Assembly: GCA_024235135.1 (NCBI GenBank) | Contig: JACKMZ010000001.1 | Coordinates: forward strand, 653,501-717,500 | Source of the DNA: Gammaproteobacteria bacterium | GTDB lineage: Bacteria > Pseudomonadota > Gammaproteobacteria > Competibacterales > Competibacteraceae | Reading direction: 5' to 3' | DNA: 64,000 bases | Part shown: positions 44,128 through 51,526 of the stretch, piece after piece | Position numbering within the stretch: the first letter of the stretch is position 1 | How the letters are laid out: each line of letters begins with the position of its first letter | Program-made: the position numbers and the translations under genes | The notes under the pieces: model-generated | What the model saw: the letters and a program-made list of their open reading frames with translations, nothing else | What the model was told of the DNA's origin: nothing | Databases searched by the model: none

Positions 44128-45288
44128 CTATTGGGTACGCTTACCAGCGATATATTCATCCAATGGCCAGGGAACGACACCACTACGAATCTCACGCCAA
44201 TCGGAGAAATCCTTCTTGAATGCTTCCTGGGAATCCAGGACTTTCTTCACATCAGGATATTTCTCCTTGAGTTCGTTCAGGTATTCCTGAGTCCGTTTGG
44301 CAAAAGCGGTAATGGCTTCGTCATCCATGCGGACAAATTCCACCTTCTCCTTGAACAATCTGATCGCCTCGATATTGAGGTTTTCTTGCCAGGCATTGGA
44401 CCAGAGTTGAGTCTCTTTGGCCGCGGTATCGACAATCCATTTCAGATCGGGGGGTAGTTTGCTCCAGGCGTCTTTGTTGATGAAGAAAGCGCACTGGACG
44501 GAAGGCTGATGCACACCGGGTTCAATGACGTACTTGGTAATTTCGTCGAAGCCCATGGGGTAATTCATGGCGGGAGAACTGAATTCGGCCGCATCGATCA
44601 CGCCTCTTTCCAGGGCGAGATACACCTCCCCACCGGGCAATGGGGAAACACTGGCGCCCAGGCTGTTAAGGATGTCCATATACCAGCCGGGGGTACGAAC
44701 CCGCAGACCTTTGAAATCGGCCATCGAGGACGCTTTCTTATTGGAGAACAGACCCATTTCCTGACCGGCATTACCACCGGGGAGGGCATAGAGATTGAAC
44801 TGACCGTACAGGTCCTGCATCATCTTTAGGCCACCGCGCTCGTACAGCCAGATGTTGTAGCCTTCGTAGTCCAACCCGAAAGGCACGGAAGCGAAAGCCA
44901 CGAAGGCTTCATTTTTGCCTTTCCAGTATCCCGGCCAGTCGTGGCCAATTTCCGCTGAACCTTGACTGACGGCGTCGAAACTTTCCATCGCACCGACCAA
45001 TGCTCCCGCCGGGAACAGTTTGATTTCCAATCGGCCGCCTGAAGCCAAGGCCACCGAATCGGCAAAATGTTGGGCGATATCGTAGAAAAGTATGCCCTCC
45101 GTCCATGGCATGACCATTTTCCATTTGAATTCCTCTGTCGAGGGCTTGATGGTGCGTAGTTCTCTCTTGACTTCCTCGTGCCGTTGATCCGTGCCAAATT
45201 TTTCACGCTTGGCGGCCAATGCCGGCAAGGCGATGACAATACAAAGCACCAATAGCCAGCTGAATTTCGATTTCAGACTTCTCTTCAT
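44128..45288 (-). CDS. TRAP substrate-binding protein (DctP, TakP-like), operon 1
   Basis: 386 residues from ATG at 45288, preceded by GGAGGAACGTTA, a perfect ribosome binding site. Signal peptide 1-25. The mature protein resembles TakP and related oxo-acid binders: LEIKLFPAGALVGAMESFDA, GHDWPGYWKGKNEAFVAF, GLRVRTPGWYMDILNSLG with the conserved arginine that holds the carboxylate, and DAAEFSSPAMNYPMGFDEI. Such proteins bind alpha-keto or hydroxy acids with a cation. It opens the operon on the minus strand. Upstream lies a cluster of TTGGTCnGAC-like operator sites. Confidence 0.9.
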   Translation of the reverse strand: MKRSLKSKFSWLLVLCIVIALPALAAKREKFGTDQRHEEVKRELRTIKPSTEEFKWKMVMPWTEGILFYDIAQHFADSVALASGGRLEIKLFPAGALVGAMESFDAVSQGSAEIGHDWPGYWKGKNEAFVAFASVPFGLDYEGYNIWLYERGGLKMMQDLYGQFNLYALPGGNAGQEMGLFSNKKASSMADFKGLRVRTPGWYMDILNSLGASVSPLPGGEVYLALERGVIDAAEFSSPAMNYPMGFDEITKYVIEPGVHQPSVQCAFFINKDAWSKLPPDLKWIVDTAAKETQLWSNAWQENLNIEAIRLFKEKVEFVRMDDEAITAFAKRTQEYLNELKEKYPDVKKVLDSQEAFKKDFSDWREIRSGVVPWPLDEYIAGKRTQ

Positions 45289-45453
45289 TAACGTTCCTCC
45301 TAATGGATACCGAGAATCAAAAGGCGGGAGCAATTCAAGTATCGGTTGATCGAGAGAAAGGAAATACGATTCAACGCGATTGCGATGCAACGTCCTTGAA
45401 ATCAGTTTTTGACGTCATGTGGAAGTTTATTGGTGAATCGGTGAAATTCAAGT

Positions 45454-45532
45454 TTGGTCAGACAAGTTCGCCAAATGGACAGAATTGGTCTGACCTCATT
45501 ACCAATATAAATTGGTATGACTAAATGACCAA
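45454..45532 (-). promoter_or_regulatory. dctP promoter region with GntR/FadR-like operator cluster
   Basis: Three direct copies of TTGGT(C/A)(A/T)GAC lie at 45454-45463, 45485-45494 and 45512-45521, and the inverse GACCAA at 45527-45532. The middle copy, TGGTCTGACC, matches the FadR-type TGGTCnGACC core. A perfect palindrome ACCAAT-ATAA-ATTGGT covers 45501-45516. On the minus strand TTGGTC (45532-45527) and TATATT (45509-45504) are 17 bases apart and could be -35 and -10, so bound protein would cover the promoter. No GntR gene is in the window. Confidence 0.5.
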
Positions 45533-45587
45533 CGAAATACGCGCTCGCCATTCCCAAGAGGGAAATGCCAGTGGTGACTGAGAAGGA

Positions 45588-46328
45588 CTAGAGCCAGCCG
45601 CCTACGGCTTGGATGGGTCGTGGATTTTCCGTAAGGCTGACCCACCCAGCGACCGCATGCCGATGGGATGAGTCCGTGAGATTCGGCAATTTCATTTGCG
45701 CCCGGTAGCCTGTTTCCGAATGGATCATCGGGGTCATTTCGTAACCCAACACCACGAAATCGTGAGTCAATGTCCGGCCCTGATTTTCTCCACGTTGGAC
45801 GGCCGTGCTGAGGTCAAAACCCAATACCGCCACATGCATTTGCAGCGTTTCAGGCAATGGCCGCCGGTTGACGAACCGCCCCTTCGCCTGCCGGTCATTG
45901 ACTTCCAGAGTCAGTTCGCCAACCGCCTCATTAGCCTCCAGGCTCAGTTGGGGGCGCAGGAACCATCCGCGCCATTCTTCACCGTTGAGAATCAAGCCAG
46001 GGGTATAAACGCTGCGGATCAGGTCGTATTGCGCATAGGCGCGTTGCCGGGCTCCATAGGCGGCGGAAGCAAAACGATCCTTCCAACCTAGATAATCCCA
46101 ATAATCAACATGAAAGGCGACAGGGACCACTTCGCGCCAGAGTCGTCGATCGCTTTTCAGACTGCTCATCCAGCGGTCTGCGGGCGGGCAACTACTGCAT
46201 CCTTCGGAGGTATACAGTTCCAACAAACTGATCTGCCGGTCGCCGCTATGTAGGGTAATGGGCTCCGCCGAAACAGGGGCCGAGAGAAGAAAAACAAGAC
46301 AGAGGGGAAATGTTCTGAACCAGGGCAT
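45588..46328 (-). CDS. DUF1223 secreted thioredoxin-like protein
   Basis: 246 residues. Signal peptide 1-21 (ending SAPVSA). The domain starts with ISLLELYTSEGCSSCPPADR, the DUF1223 signature with a CSSC pair in a thioredoxin-like position, then VVPVAFHVDYWDYLGWKDRF and YTPGLILNGEEWRGW. The C-terminal half is strand-rich. Function is not established; a periplasmic redox role is suggested by the CxxC. It lies between two TRAP operons but on the opposite strand of the second, with 287 bases between starts, and shows no link to them. Confidence 0.88.
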   Translation of the reverse strand: MPWFRTFPLCLVFLLSAPVSAEPITLHSGDRQISLLELYTSEGCSSCPPADRWMSSLKSDRRLWREVVPVAFHVDYWDYLGWKDRFASAAYGARQRAYAQYDLIRSVYTPGLILNGEEWRGWFLRPQLSLEANEAVGELTLEVNDRQAKGRFVNRRPLPETLQMHVAVLGFDLSTAVQRGENQGRTLTHDFVVLGYEMTPMIHSETGYRAQMKLPNLTDSSHRHAVAGWVSLTENPRPIQAVGGWL

Positions 46329-46615
46329 GGGCCAGTACCTCGCGAAACGTTCTACGGTCCTTGTCTGCCTGAGATAGGTAGGTGAATGACTTAACTTGAA
46401 AATATAGCTAATGAAATGGCCAGATTAAAATATTCGTTAGTGGCTGGATATCGGGTCTTCCCGTTGGAAACACGCGGCACGGCGTAGGTCGCGTACAGGA
46501 ATTTTCTCAGCTTTGCTCTACCATTAAAAGTCGGTAGGGAACGATGTCCCAACCCTGTGAGCGGACCGGGTTTATACCGGAAGAAACATGAATATCGTTT
46601 TGGAGGAGGAACTTA

Positions 46616-47605
46616 ATGCTTAAAACTGTGGCGAAATCCTTTGTAGTCGCTCTTTCGGTGGTGTTTGCAAGTGTTGTTTGGGCCGAGGAAATCGTAATTA
46701 AGTTTTCCCATGTAGTGGCGGAAAACACCCCCAAAGGTCAGGGAGCCGAGCTGTTCAAGAAGCTGGTTGACGAACGTCTCGCTGGCAAGGTTAAAGTCGA
46801 AGTATTTCCGAATGCCCAGTTATTTGGTGATAAGGACGAATTGCTGGCACTGCTGAAAAACGATGTACAGCTGATTGCTCCCGCGTTGTCGAAATTCGAG
46901 AAATACACCAAGGTATTGCAGATATACGATCTGCCGTTTCTATTCGACAATATGGCGGCCGTGGATTGCTTTCAGCAAACACCGGAAGGCCAGGCCATGC
47001 TTAAGTCAATGGAAAGCAAGGGCATTCTGGGGTTGGCGTATTGGCATAACGATATGAAGCAATTGTCCGGCCCGAAACCCTTGAAGACCCCAGCAGACGC
47101 GGCTGGACTCAAGTTTCGCATCATGAGCTCCGATGTGCTGCAGTCCCAGTTTGAAGCGGTCAAGGCCAATCCGCAGAAGCTGGCTTTCTCGGAAGTGTAC
47201 ATGGCGCTGCAAACCGGTACCGTGGACGGCCAGGAAAACAGCTGGTCCAACATTTTCTCGCAGAAGTTCTACGAAGTGCAGCCGTATATCATGGAATCCA
47301 ATCACGGTCTGCTGGACTACATGGTGGTGACCAACGCCAAGTTCTGGAATGGCCTACCGCCTGACATTCGCGACGAATTGCAGAAAGCCATGGCTGAGGC
47401 AACCGCCGAGGCCAACAAAATCGCCGCTGAAAAAAGTGCTCACGATAAACAAGCCATCATCGATTCCGGCAAGACTCAGGTTCTGGAGTTGACCCCGGAA
47501 GAGAAGGCCGCATGGCGTGAGGTTATGAAGCCAGTTTGGGATAAGTTCTCTGGCGAAATCGGTGCGGACAATATCGCGGCGGCGGCGGCCTGCAATAAGT
47601 CCTAA
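46616..47605 (+). CDS. TRAP substrate-binding protein (DctP), operon 2
   Basis: 329 residues, ribosome binding site GGAGGAGGAA upstream. Signal peptide 1-23. The mature N-terminus EIVIKFSHVVAENTPKGQGA is typical of the C4-dicarboxylate DctP branch (DctP, SiaP relatives). VEVFPNAQLFGDKDELLALL, LKFRIMSSDVLQ with the carboxylate arginine, and MALQTGTVDGQENSWSNIFS follow. It likely binds succinate, fumarate or malate in the periplasm. It opens the operon dctP-dctQ-dctM and is followed by a strong hairpin. The third DctP at 49687 is a clear paralogue. Confidence 0.93.
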   Translation: MLKTVAKSFVVALSVVFASVVWAEEIVIKFSHVVAENTPKGQGAELFKKLVDERLAGKVKVEVFPNAQLFGDKDELLALLKNDVQLIAPALSKFEKYTKVLQIYDLPFLFDNMAAVDCFQQTPEGQAMLKSMESKGILGLAYWHNDMKQLSGPKPLKTPADAAGLKFRIMSSDVLQSQFEAVKANPQKLAFSEVYMALQTGTVDGQENSWSNIFSQKFYEVQPYIMESNHGLLDYMVVTNAKFWNGLPPDIRDELQKAMAEATAEANKIAAEKSAHDKQAIIDSGKTQVLELTPEEKAAWREVMKPVWDKFSGEIGADNIAAAAACNKS

Positions 47606-47621
47606 TTTCGTCTTTCCTTCC

Positions 47622-47650
47622 ACCCCCGCCTGCAATGGGCGGGGGTTTAT
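47622..47650 (+). terminator. hairpin with T-run behind dctP (operon 2)
   Basis: Arms acccccgcc / ggcgggggt with a seven-base loop, then TTTATTG. It lies 17 bases after the dctP stop and before dctQ. Its right arm ends 22 bases before the dctQ start codon. Confidence 0.75.
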
Positions 47651-47667
47651 TGTTGGCCGGGGTAATC

Positions 47668-48219
47668 ATGATCATCAAATTCATCAATCAGCTGGAGGAA
47701 ACCGTCCTCGCCGTCCTGCTGGCGGCGATGACCTTGGTCACATTCACTCAGGTTATCGCACGGTACGTGTTCAACACCGGGGCTACCTGGGCTCTGGAGT
47801 TCACCATTTTTCTTTTTGCCTGGTTGGTTTTGTTGGGGATGTCTTACGGTGTCCGGGTCGGCGCGCATATTGGAGTCGAGCTGCTGGTGAGAGCCCTCCC
47901 GCCCCGAGCGCAAAAAGTCGTTGGATTAATCGCCATCGGCTTGTGCATGCTCTACGCCGCCATTCTGTTCAAGGGCGGATGGGATACGCTGGATTTGCTA
48001 TTGATGATCGGGATCGAAGCCGAAGACGTTCCCGTGCCATTGTGGGTACCGACGCTGATTTTGCCTGTCGGCTTCGCGCTCTTGTTTCTGCGCTTTGCCG
48101 AAGCCGGTTGGAAAGTGCTTCGCGGCCAGGGTTCCGGCATGCAGTTGGCGGATGAAACGAAAGATGCCATCGAGCAATTGAAGCAGGGCAATCAGCCAGA
48201 AAATCTCGATAAGAAATAA
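47668..48219 (+). CDS. TRAP transporter small permease (DctQ), operon 2
   Basis: 183 residues from ATG at 47668 (GGGGTAA upstream). Four hydrophobic helices: about 11-31 (TVLAVLLAAMTLVTFTQVIA), 43-61, 79-101 and 121-140. The motif ARYVFNTGATWALEFTIFLF is the DctQ signature. It pairs with the large permease encoded 30 bases downstream. The C-terminal 35 residues are a charged tail. Confidence 0.92.
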   Translation: MIIKFINQLEETVLAVLLAAMTLVTFTQVIARYVFNTGATWALEFTIFLFAWLVLLGMSYGVRVGAHIGVELLVRALPPRAQKVVGLIAIGLCMLYAAILFKGGWDTLDLLLMIGIEAEDVPVPLWVPTLILPVGFALLFLRFAEAGWKVLRGQGSGMQLADETKDAIEQLKQGNQPENLDKK

Positions 48220-48249
48220 CCGAGCCATCCGCAGTCCAGGATCGAGAAT

Positions 48250-49656
48250 ATGACTACCGCCGTACTTTTTATCCTTCTTTTCGCGTTCATGCTGATCCGC
48301 ATACCCATCGCGATTTCCTTGGGGTTGGCCAGCGTGCTTACTATCGTCACCTTTTCGAACGATTCCGTCGCTTCCCTGTCCGAAAAGATTTTTCATGCGA
48401 TGTACCACTACACGCTGATGGCCATTCCCTTTTTTGTTTTGGCCTCGGCGTTTCTGACCACGGGGGGTGTGGCGCGCCGCATGATCGGTTTTGCCGTAGA
48501 CGCCGTCGGCTGGCTGCCGGGCGGATTGGCGATGGCCTCGGTGTTGGCCTGCATGTTGTTCGCCGCCGTATCGGGATCGTCACCCGCCACCGTGGTGGCC
48601 ATTGGCTCCATCGTCATCGCCGGCATGGTGCAGCAGGGTTATCCGCTGAATTTCGCGGCCGGTGTGATCTGCAACGCGGGCACGCTGGGCATTCTCATTC
48701 CGCCCTCGATCGTCATGGTGGTTTACAGTGCCGCCACGGAAGTCTCGGTCGGCCGCATGTTCATGGCGGGAGTCATCCCCGGCTTGATGATGGGGGGATT
48801 GCTGATGCTCGCCATCTATATCGCCGCGCGGATCAAGAAATTGCCGGCGCAGGAATTTCCCGGCATGAGTCAGTTAGCCAAGTCGGCGGCTACGGCGGCC
48901 GGCGGGTTGTTTCTGATCGTCATCATCATGGGGGGTATCTATGGCGGTGTGTTTACCCCTACTGAAGCGGCAGCCGTGTCGGCTGTCTACGCTTACTTGG
49001 TCGCCGTTTTGGGTTATCGTGATCTCGGGCCGATCAAAGGCGTACCTTGGCGCAAGGAGGGCGAGGGCATGGGCTCGGTCATTGTGCGCAATATCCTCAT
49101 ATCGCTTTGGGCATTGATCAAGACGCCGATCGATCCCGAGGTCAAGAAGGTGCTGGTGGACGCCGCCAAAGTCAGCATCATGCTCATGTTCATCATCTCC
49201 AATGCCATGCTGTTCGCGCATGTGCTGACCACCGAACGTATCCCGCATGCTATCGCCGAAACCATCACGGGCTGGGGACTGGCGCCGTGGACGTTCCTCA
49301 TTGTGGTCAACATCATTCTACTGATCGCCGGCAATTTCATGGAACCGTCGGCTATTCTGCTGATCATGGCGCCGATTCTGTTTCCTATCGCCGTCCGCTT
49401 GGGTATCGACCCCATTCATCTGGGCATCATCATGGTCGTGAATATGGAGATCGGAATGATCACGCCTCCGGTGGGGCTCAATCTGTTCGTGACTTCGGGC
49501 GTCACGGGCATGGAGTTGACCCAGGTTATCCGGGCCGCCATGCCTTGGCTGGTAATTCTTTTGTCCTTCTTGATCATCATCACTTATGTTCCCCAGGTGT
49601 CCATCTTCCTGCCGACGCTGTTGATGGGACCGGAAACGGTGACAATCAGTCACTGA
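48250..49656 (+). CDS. TRAP transporter large permease (DctM), operon 2
   Basis: 468 residues, about 35 longer than usual. Signatures: MAIPFFVLASAFLTTGGVA, SGSSPATVVAIGSIVIAG, NAGTLGILIPPSIVMVVYS, GVFTPTEAAAVSAVYAYLVA and NFMEPSAILLIMAPILFPI. The extra residues lie near 262-300 (KGVPWRKEGEGMG and KTPIDPEVKK) as a cytoplasmic loop. NMEIGMITPPVGLNLFV is the branch of C4-dicarboxylate DctM proteins. It takes up the dicarboxylate with sodium. The next gene, another dctP, starts 30 bases downstream. Confidence 0.93.
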   Translation: MTTAVLFILLFAFMLIRIPIAISLGLASVLTIVTFSNDSVASLSEKIFHAMYHYTLMAIPFFVLASAFLTTGGVARRMIGFAVDAVGWLPGGLAMASVLACMLFAAVSGSSPATVVAIGSIVIAGMVQQGYPLNFAAGVICNAGTLGILIPPSIVMVVYSAATEVSVGRMFMAGVIPGLMMGGLLMLAIYIAARIKKLPAQEFPGMSQLAKSAATAAGGLFLIVIIMGGIYGGVFTPTEAAAVSAVYAYLVAVLGYRDLGPIKGVPWRKEGEGMGSVIVRNILISLWALIKTPIDPEVKKVLVDAAKVSIMLMFIISNAMLFAHVLTTERIPHAIAETITGWGLAPWTFLIVVNIILLIAGNFMEPSAILLIMAPILFPIAVRLGIDPIHLGIIMVVNMEIGMITPPVGLNLFVTSGVTGMELTQVIRAAMPWLVILLSFLIIITYVPQVSIFLPTLLMGPETVTISH

Positions 49657-49686
49657 TCGGCTGATTGTTCGCAGCGAGGTTGAAGT

Positions 49687-50712
49687 ATGAACGGTAGTTT
49701 TATCGCGCGGCTGTGCGCCGCGATTTCGATGATGTTGGTGGTGTGCGCCAGCGCGGTGGCCGAGGAGGCGGAATATGTGATCCGCTTCTCTCACGTTGTG
49801 GCGCCGAATACTCCCAAGGGGCGCGCCGCCGATCTGTTCGCGAAACTGGTGAACGAACGGCTGGCCGGCAAGGTGCGGGTGGAGGTCTATCCGAATTCCG
49901 AGTTGTACGACGACGATACGATTCTGCCCACCCTATTGCTTAACAGCAATGAACACTTCGCGGTGATGGCCGCGCCCAGCCTGTCGAAGTTTCTGCAATT
50001 TTCCGAGATGTTGCAGGTGTTCGACCTGCCCTTTTTATTCCGGAACGTCGAGGACGTGCACAAGGTGACGGAATCGCCGCTGGTCGAGGAAATCATTGCG
50101 CCACTGGAAGAGAAAGGCTTTAAGGCGCTGGCGTTCTGGGATAACGGCATGAAGGAATTCTCGGTGAAAGCCGACAAACCGTTGCGGGTCGTGCCGGATG
50201 ATTTCCAGGGCAAGCGTTTCCGTATCCAGAATTCCAATGTCCATGCGGCGATGATCGAGGATCTCGGCGGCATGCCGGAACGTCTGCCATTTCGGGTGGT
50301 ATACATGAGCCTGAACAAGGGCATCGTCGATGGTCAGGAGAACGCTTGGTCGAACATCTACTCACAGAAATTCCATACCGTGCAACACTGGATCACGGTT
50401 TCGGATCATTCCTATCTTGGCTACCTCGTGGTGGTCAGCAACCCATTCTGGAAGGGCTTGCCAGAGGATATTCGCGGTCAATTGGAAGCCATGCTGCGGG
50501 AAGCGACCCTGGCTAATCAGCAGTATGCCGCCGAGGAAGCCATCAGCGATCGGAAGAAAATCGAGGAGCAGGCTGGCGGCGCGAAAATCGTGGAGTTAAC
50601 GGCCGAGGAGCGGGCACAGTGGAAACAAGCCACTCAGGAGGTGGAAAAGCGATTCGCCGGGGAGATCGGTCCTGAATTGCTGCAACGCATACATTCCCTG
50701 CTAGATCACTAG
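49687..50712 (+). CDS. third DctP-type binding protein, directly upstream of frdC
   Basis: 341 residues with a signal peptide of about 25 (MLVVCASAVAEE). It is a C4-dicarboxylate DctP: YVIRFSHVVAPNTPKGRAAD, VEVYPNSELYDDDTIL, GKRFRIQNSNVHAAMIEDLG and MSLNKGIVDGQENAWSNIYS. It is related to the protein at 46616 but clearly diverged, so it may bind another acid and share the DctQM permease. Only 32 bases separate it from frdC, with no hairpin, so it is probably co-transcribed with the fumarate reductase. Confidence 0.92.
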   Translation: MNGSFIARLCAAISMMLVVCASAVAEEAEYVIRFSHVVAPNTPKGRAADLFAKLVNERLAGKVRVEVYPNSELYDDDTILPTLLLNSNEHFAVMAAPSLSKFLQFSEMLQVFDLPFLFRNVEDVHKVTESPLVEEIIAPLEEKGFKALAFWDNGMKEFSVKADKPLRVVPDDFQGKRFRIQNSNVHAAMIEDLGGMPERLPFRVVYMSLNKGIVDGQENAWSNIYSQKFHTVQHWITVSDHSYLGYLVVVSNPFWKGLPEDIRGQLEAMLREATLANQQYAAEEAISDRKKIEEQAGGAKIVELTAEERAQWKQATQEVEKRFAGEIGPELLQRIHSLLDH

Positions 50713-50744
50713 CCTACATACAACAAGATTAAGGGGAGTTTTTG

Positions 50745-51515
50745 ATGAGTAAAAGCATCGACCTCGTCGCCGGGGCGGGACTGCGCGATAAGACCCGCAA
50801 AAGCCGCCTGCCGGCCCGACTCGATTTTTTGCAAAGCGCCAGCGGTTTGTTTTTGGCACTGTTCATGTGGGCCCACATGATCTTCGTGTCATCTATTTTG
50901 CTCGGCAAGGACGCCATGTATACCATCACCAAGATGTTCGAAGGCTATTACGTCTTCGGCAAATCCTATCCTGGTCTGGTCTCGTGTGTGGTCGCCGTCG
51001 TCTTTTTCGTTTTTATCGTCCACGCCGGGTTGGCCTTGCGTAAATTCCCCATCAACTACCGGCAATACAAGCTGTTCCGCGGGCATATGAAAATGATGCA
51101 GCACGAGGACACCAGCTTGTGGTTCGTGCAGGTGTACACCGGTTTCGCCATGTTCTTCTTGGGTTCGGTGCATCTGTACATCATGTTGACCCATCCCGAC
51201 AAGATCGGTCCGTATGCTTCGGCGGATCGCGTATGGAGCGATCTGATGTGGCCGCTGTACATCCTGTTGTTGCTGGCCGTGGAGTTTCACGGCGGCGTCG
51301 GTCTGTACCGTCTCGCGGTCAAATGGGGTTGGCTGGAAGGCAAGAATCCCAACGAGACGCGCAAGAAGCTCAAAAAGGCCAAGTGGGGCATCACCATCGT
51401 CTTGTTGACGTTGGGTTTTCTGTCTCTGGCGGCCTACATCAAGATCGGCATCGCGCACAGTGATCAGGTTGGGGAGCGCTATACCCCGGCCGGCGTAGAA
51501 CAACCACATCAATAA
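50745..51515 (+). CDS. frdC: quinol:fumarate reductase diheme cytochrome b subunit
   Basis: 256 residues from ATG at 50745 (GGGGAG upstream), the same length as Wolinella succinogenes FrdC. Five transmembrane helices. The four haem b ligands known from that structure, His44, His93, His143 and His182, are at exactly these positions here (WAHMIF, VHAGLAL, VHLYIML, FHGGVG). Glu66, needed for menaquinol oxidation, and Glu180 of the E-pathway are also in place. So it is a diheme, low-potential menaquinol-type anchor and not the haem-free FrdCD of E. coli. It passes electrons from quinol to FrdB. It opens frdCAB. Confidence 0.96.
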   Translation: MSKSIDLVAGAGLRDKTRKSRLPARLDFLQSASGLFLALFMWAHMIFVSSILLGKDAMYTITKMFEGYYVFGKSYPGLVSCVVAVVFFVFIVHAGLALRKFPINYRQYKLFRGHMKMMQHEDTSLWFVQVYTGFAMFFLGSVHLYIMLTHPDKIGPYASADRVWSDLMWPLYILLLLAVEFHGGVGLYRLAVKWGWLEGKNPNETRKKLKKAKWGITIVLLTLGFLSLAAYIKIGIAHSDQVGERYTPAGVEQPHQ

Positions 51516-51526
51516 CGGGGTAGCAC

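Noticed and set aside
45303..45524. 73-residue plus-strand ORF upstream of dctP
   Set aside because: No ribosome binding site or family; it covers the promoter and operator repeats of the minus operon.
46329..46615. sigma-54 promoter before TRAP operon 2, as for dctA genes
   Set aside because: TGGAAACACGCGGCA is the closest match, but GG and GC are one base too close.
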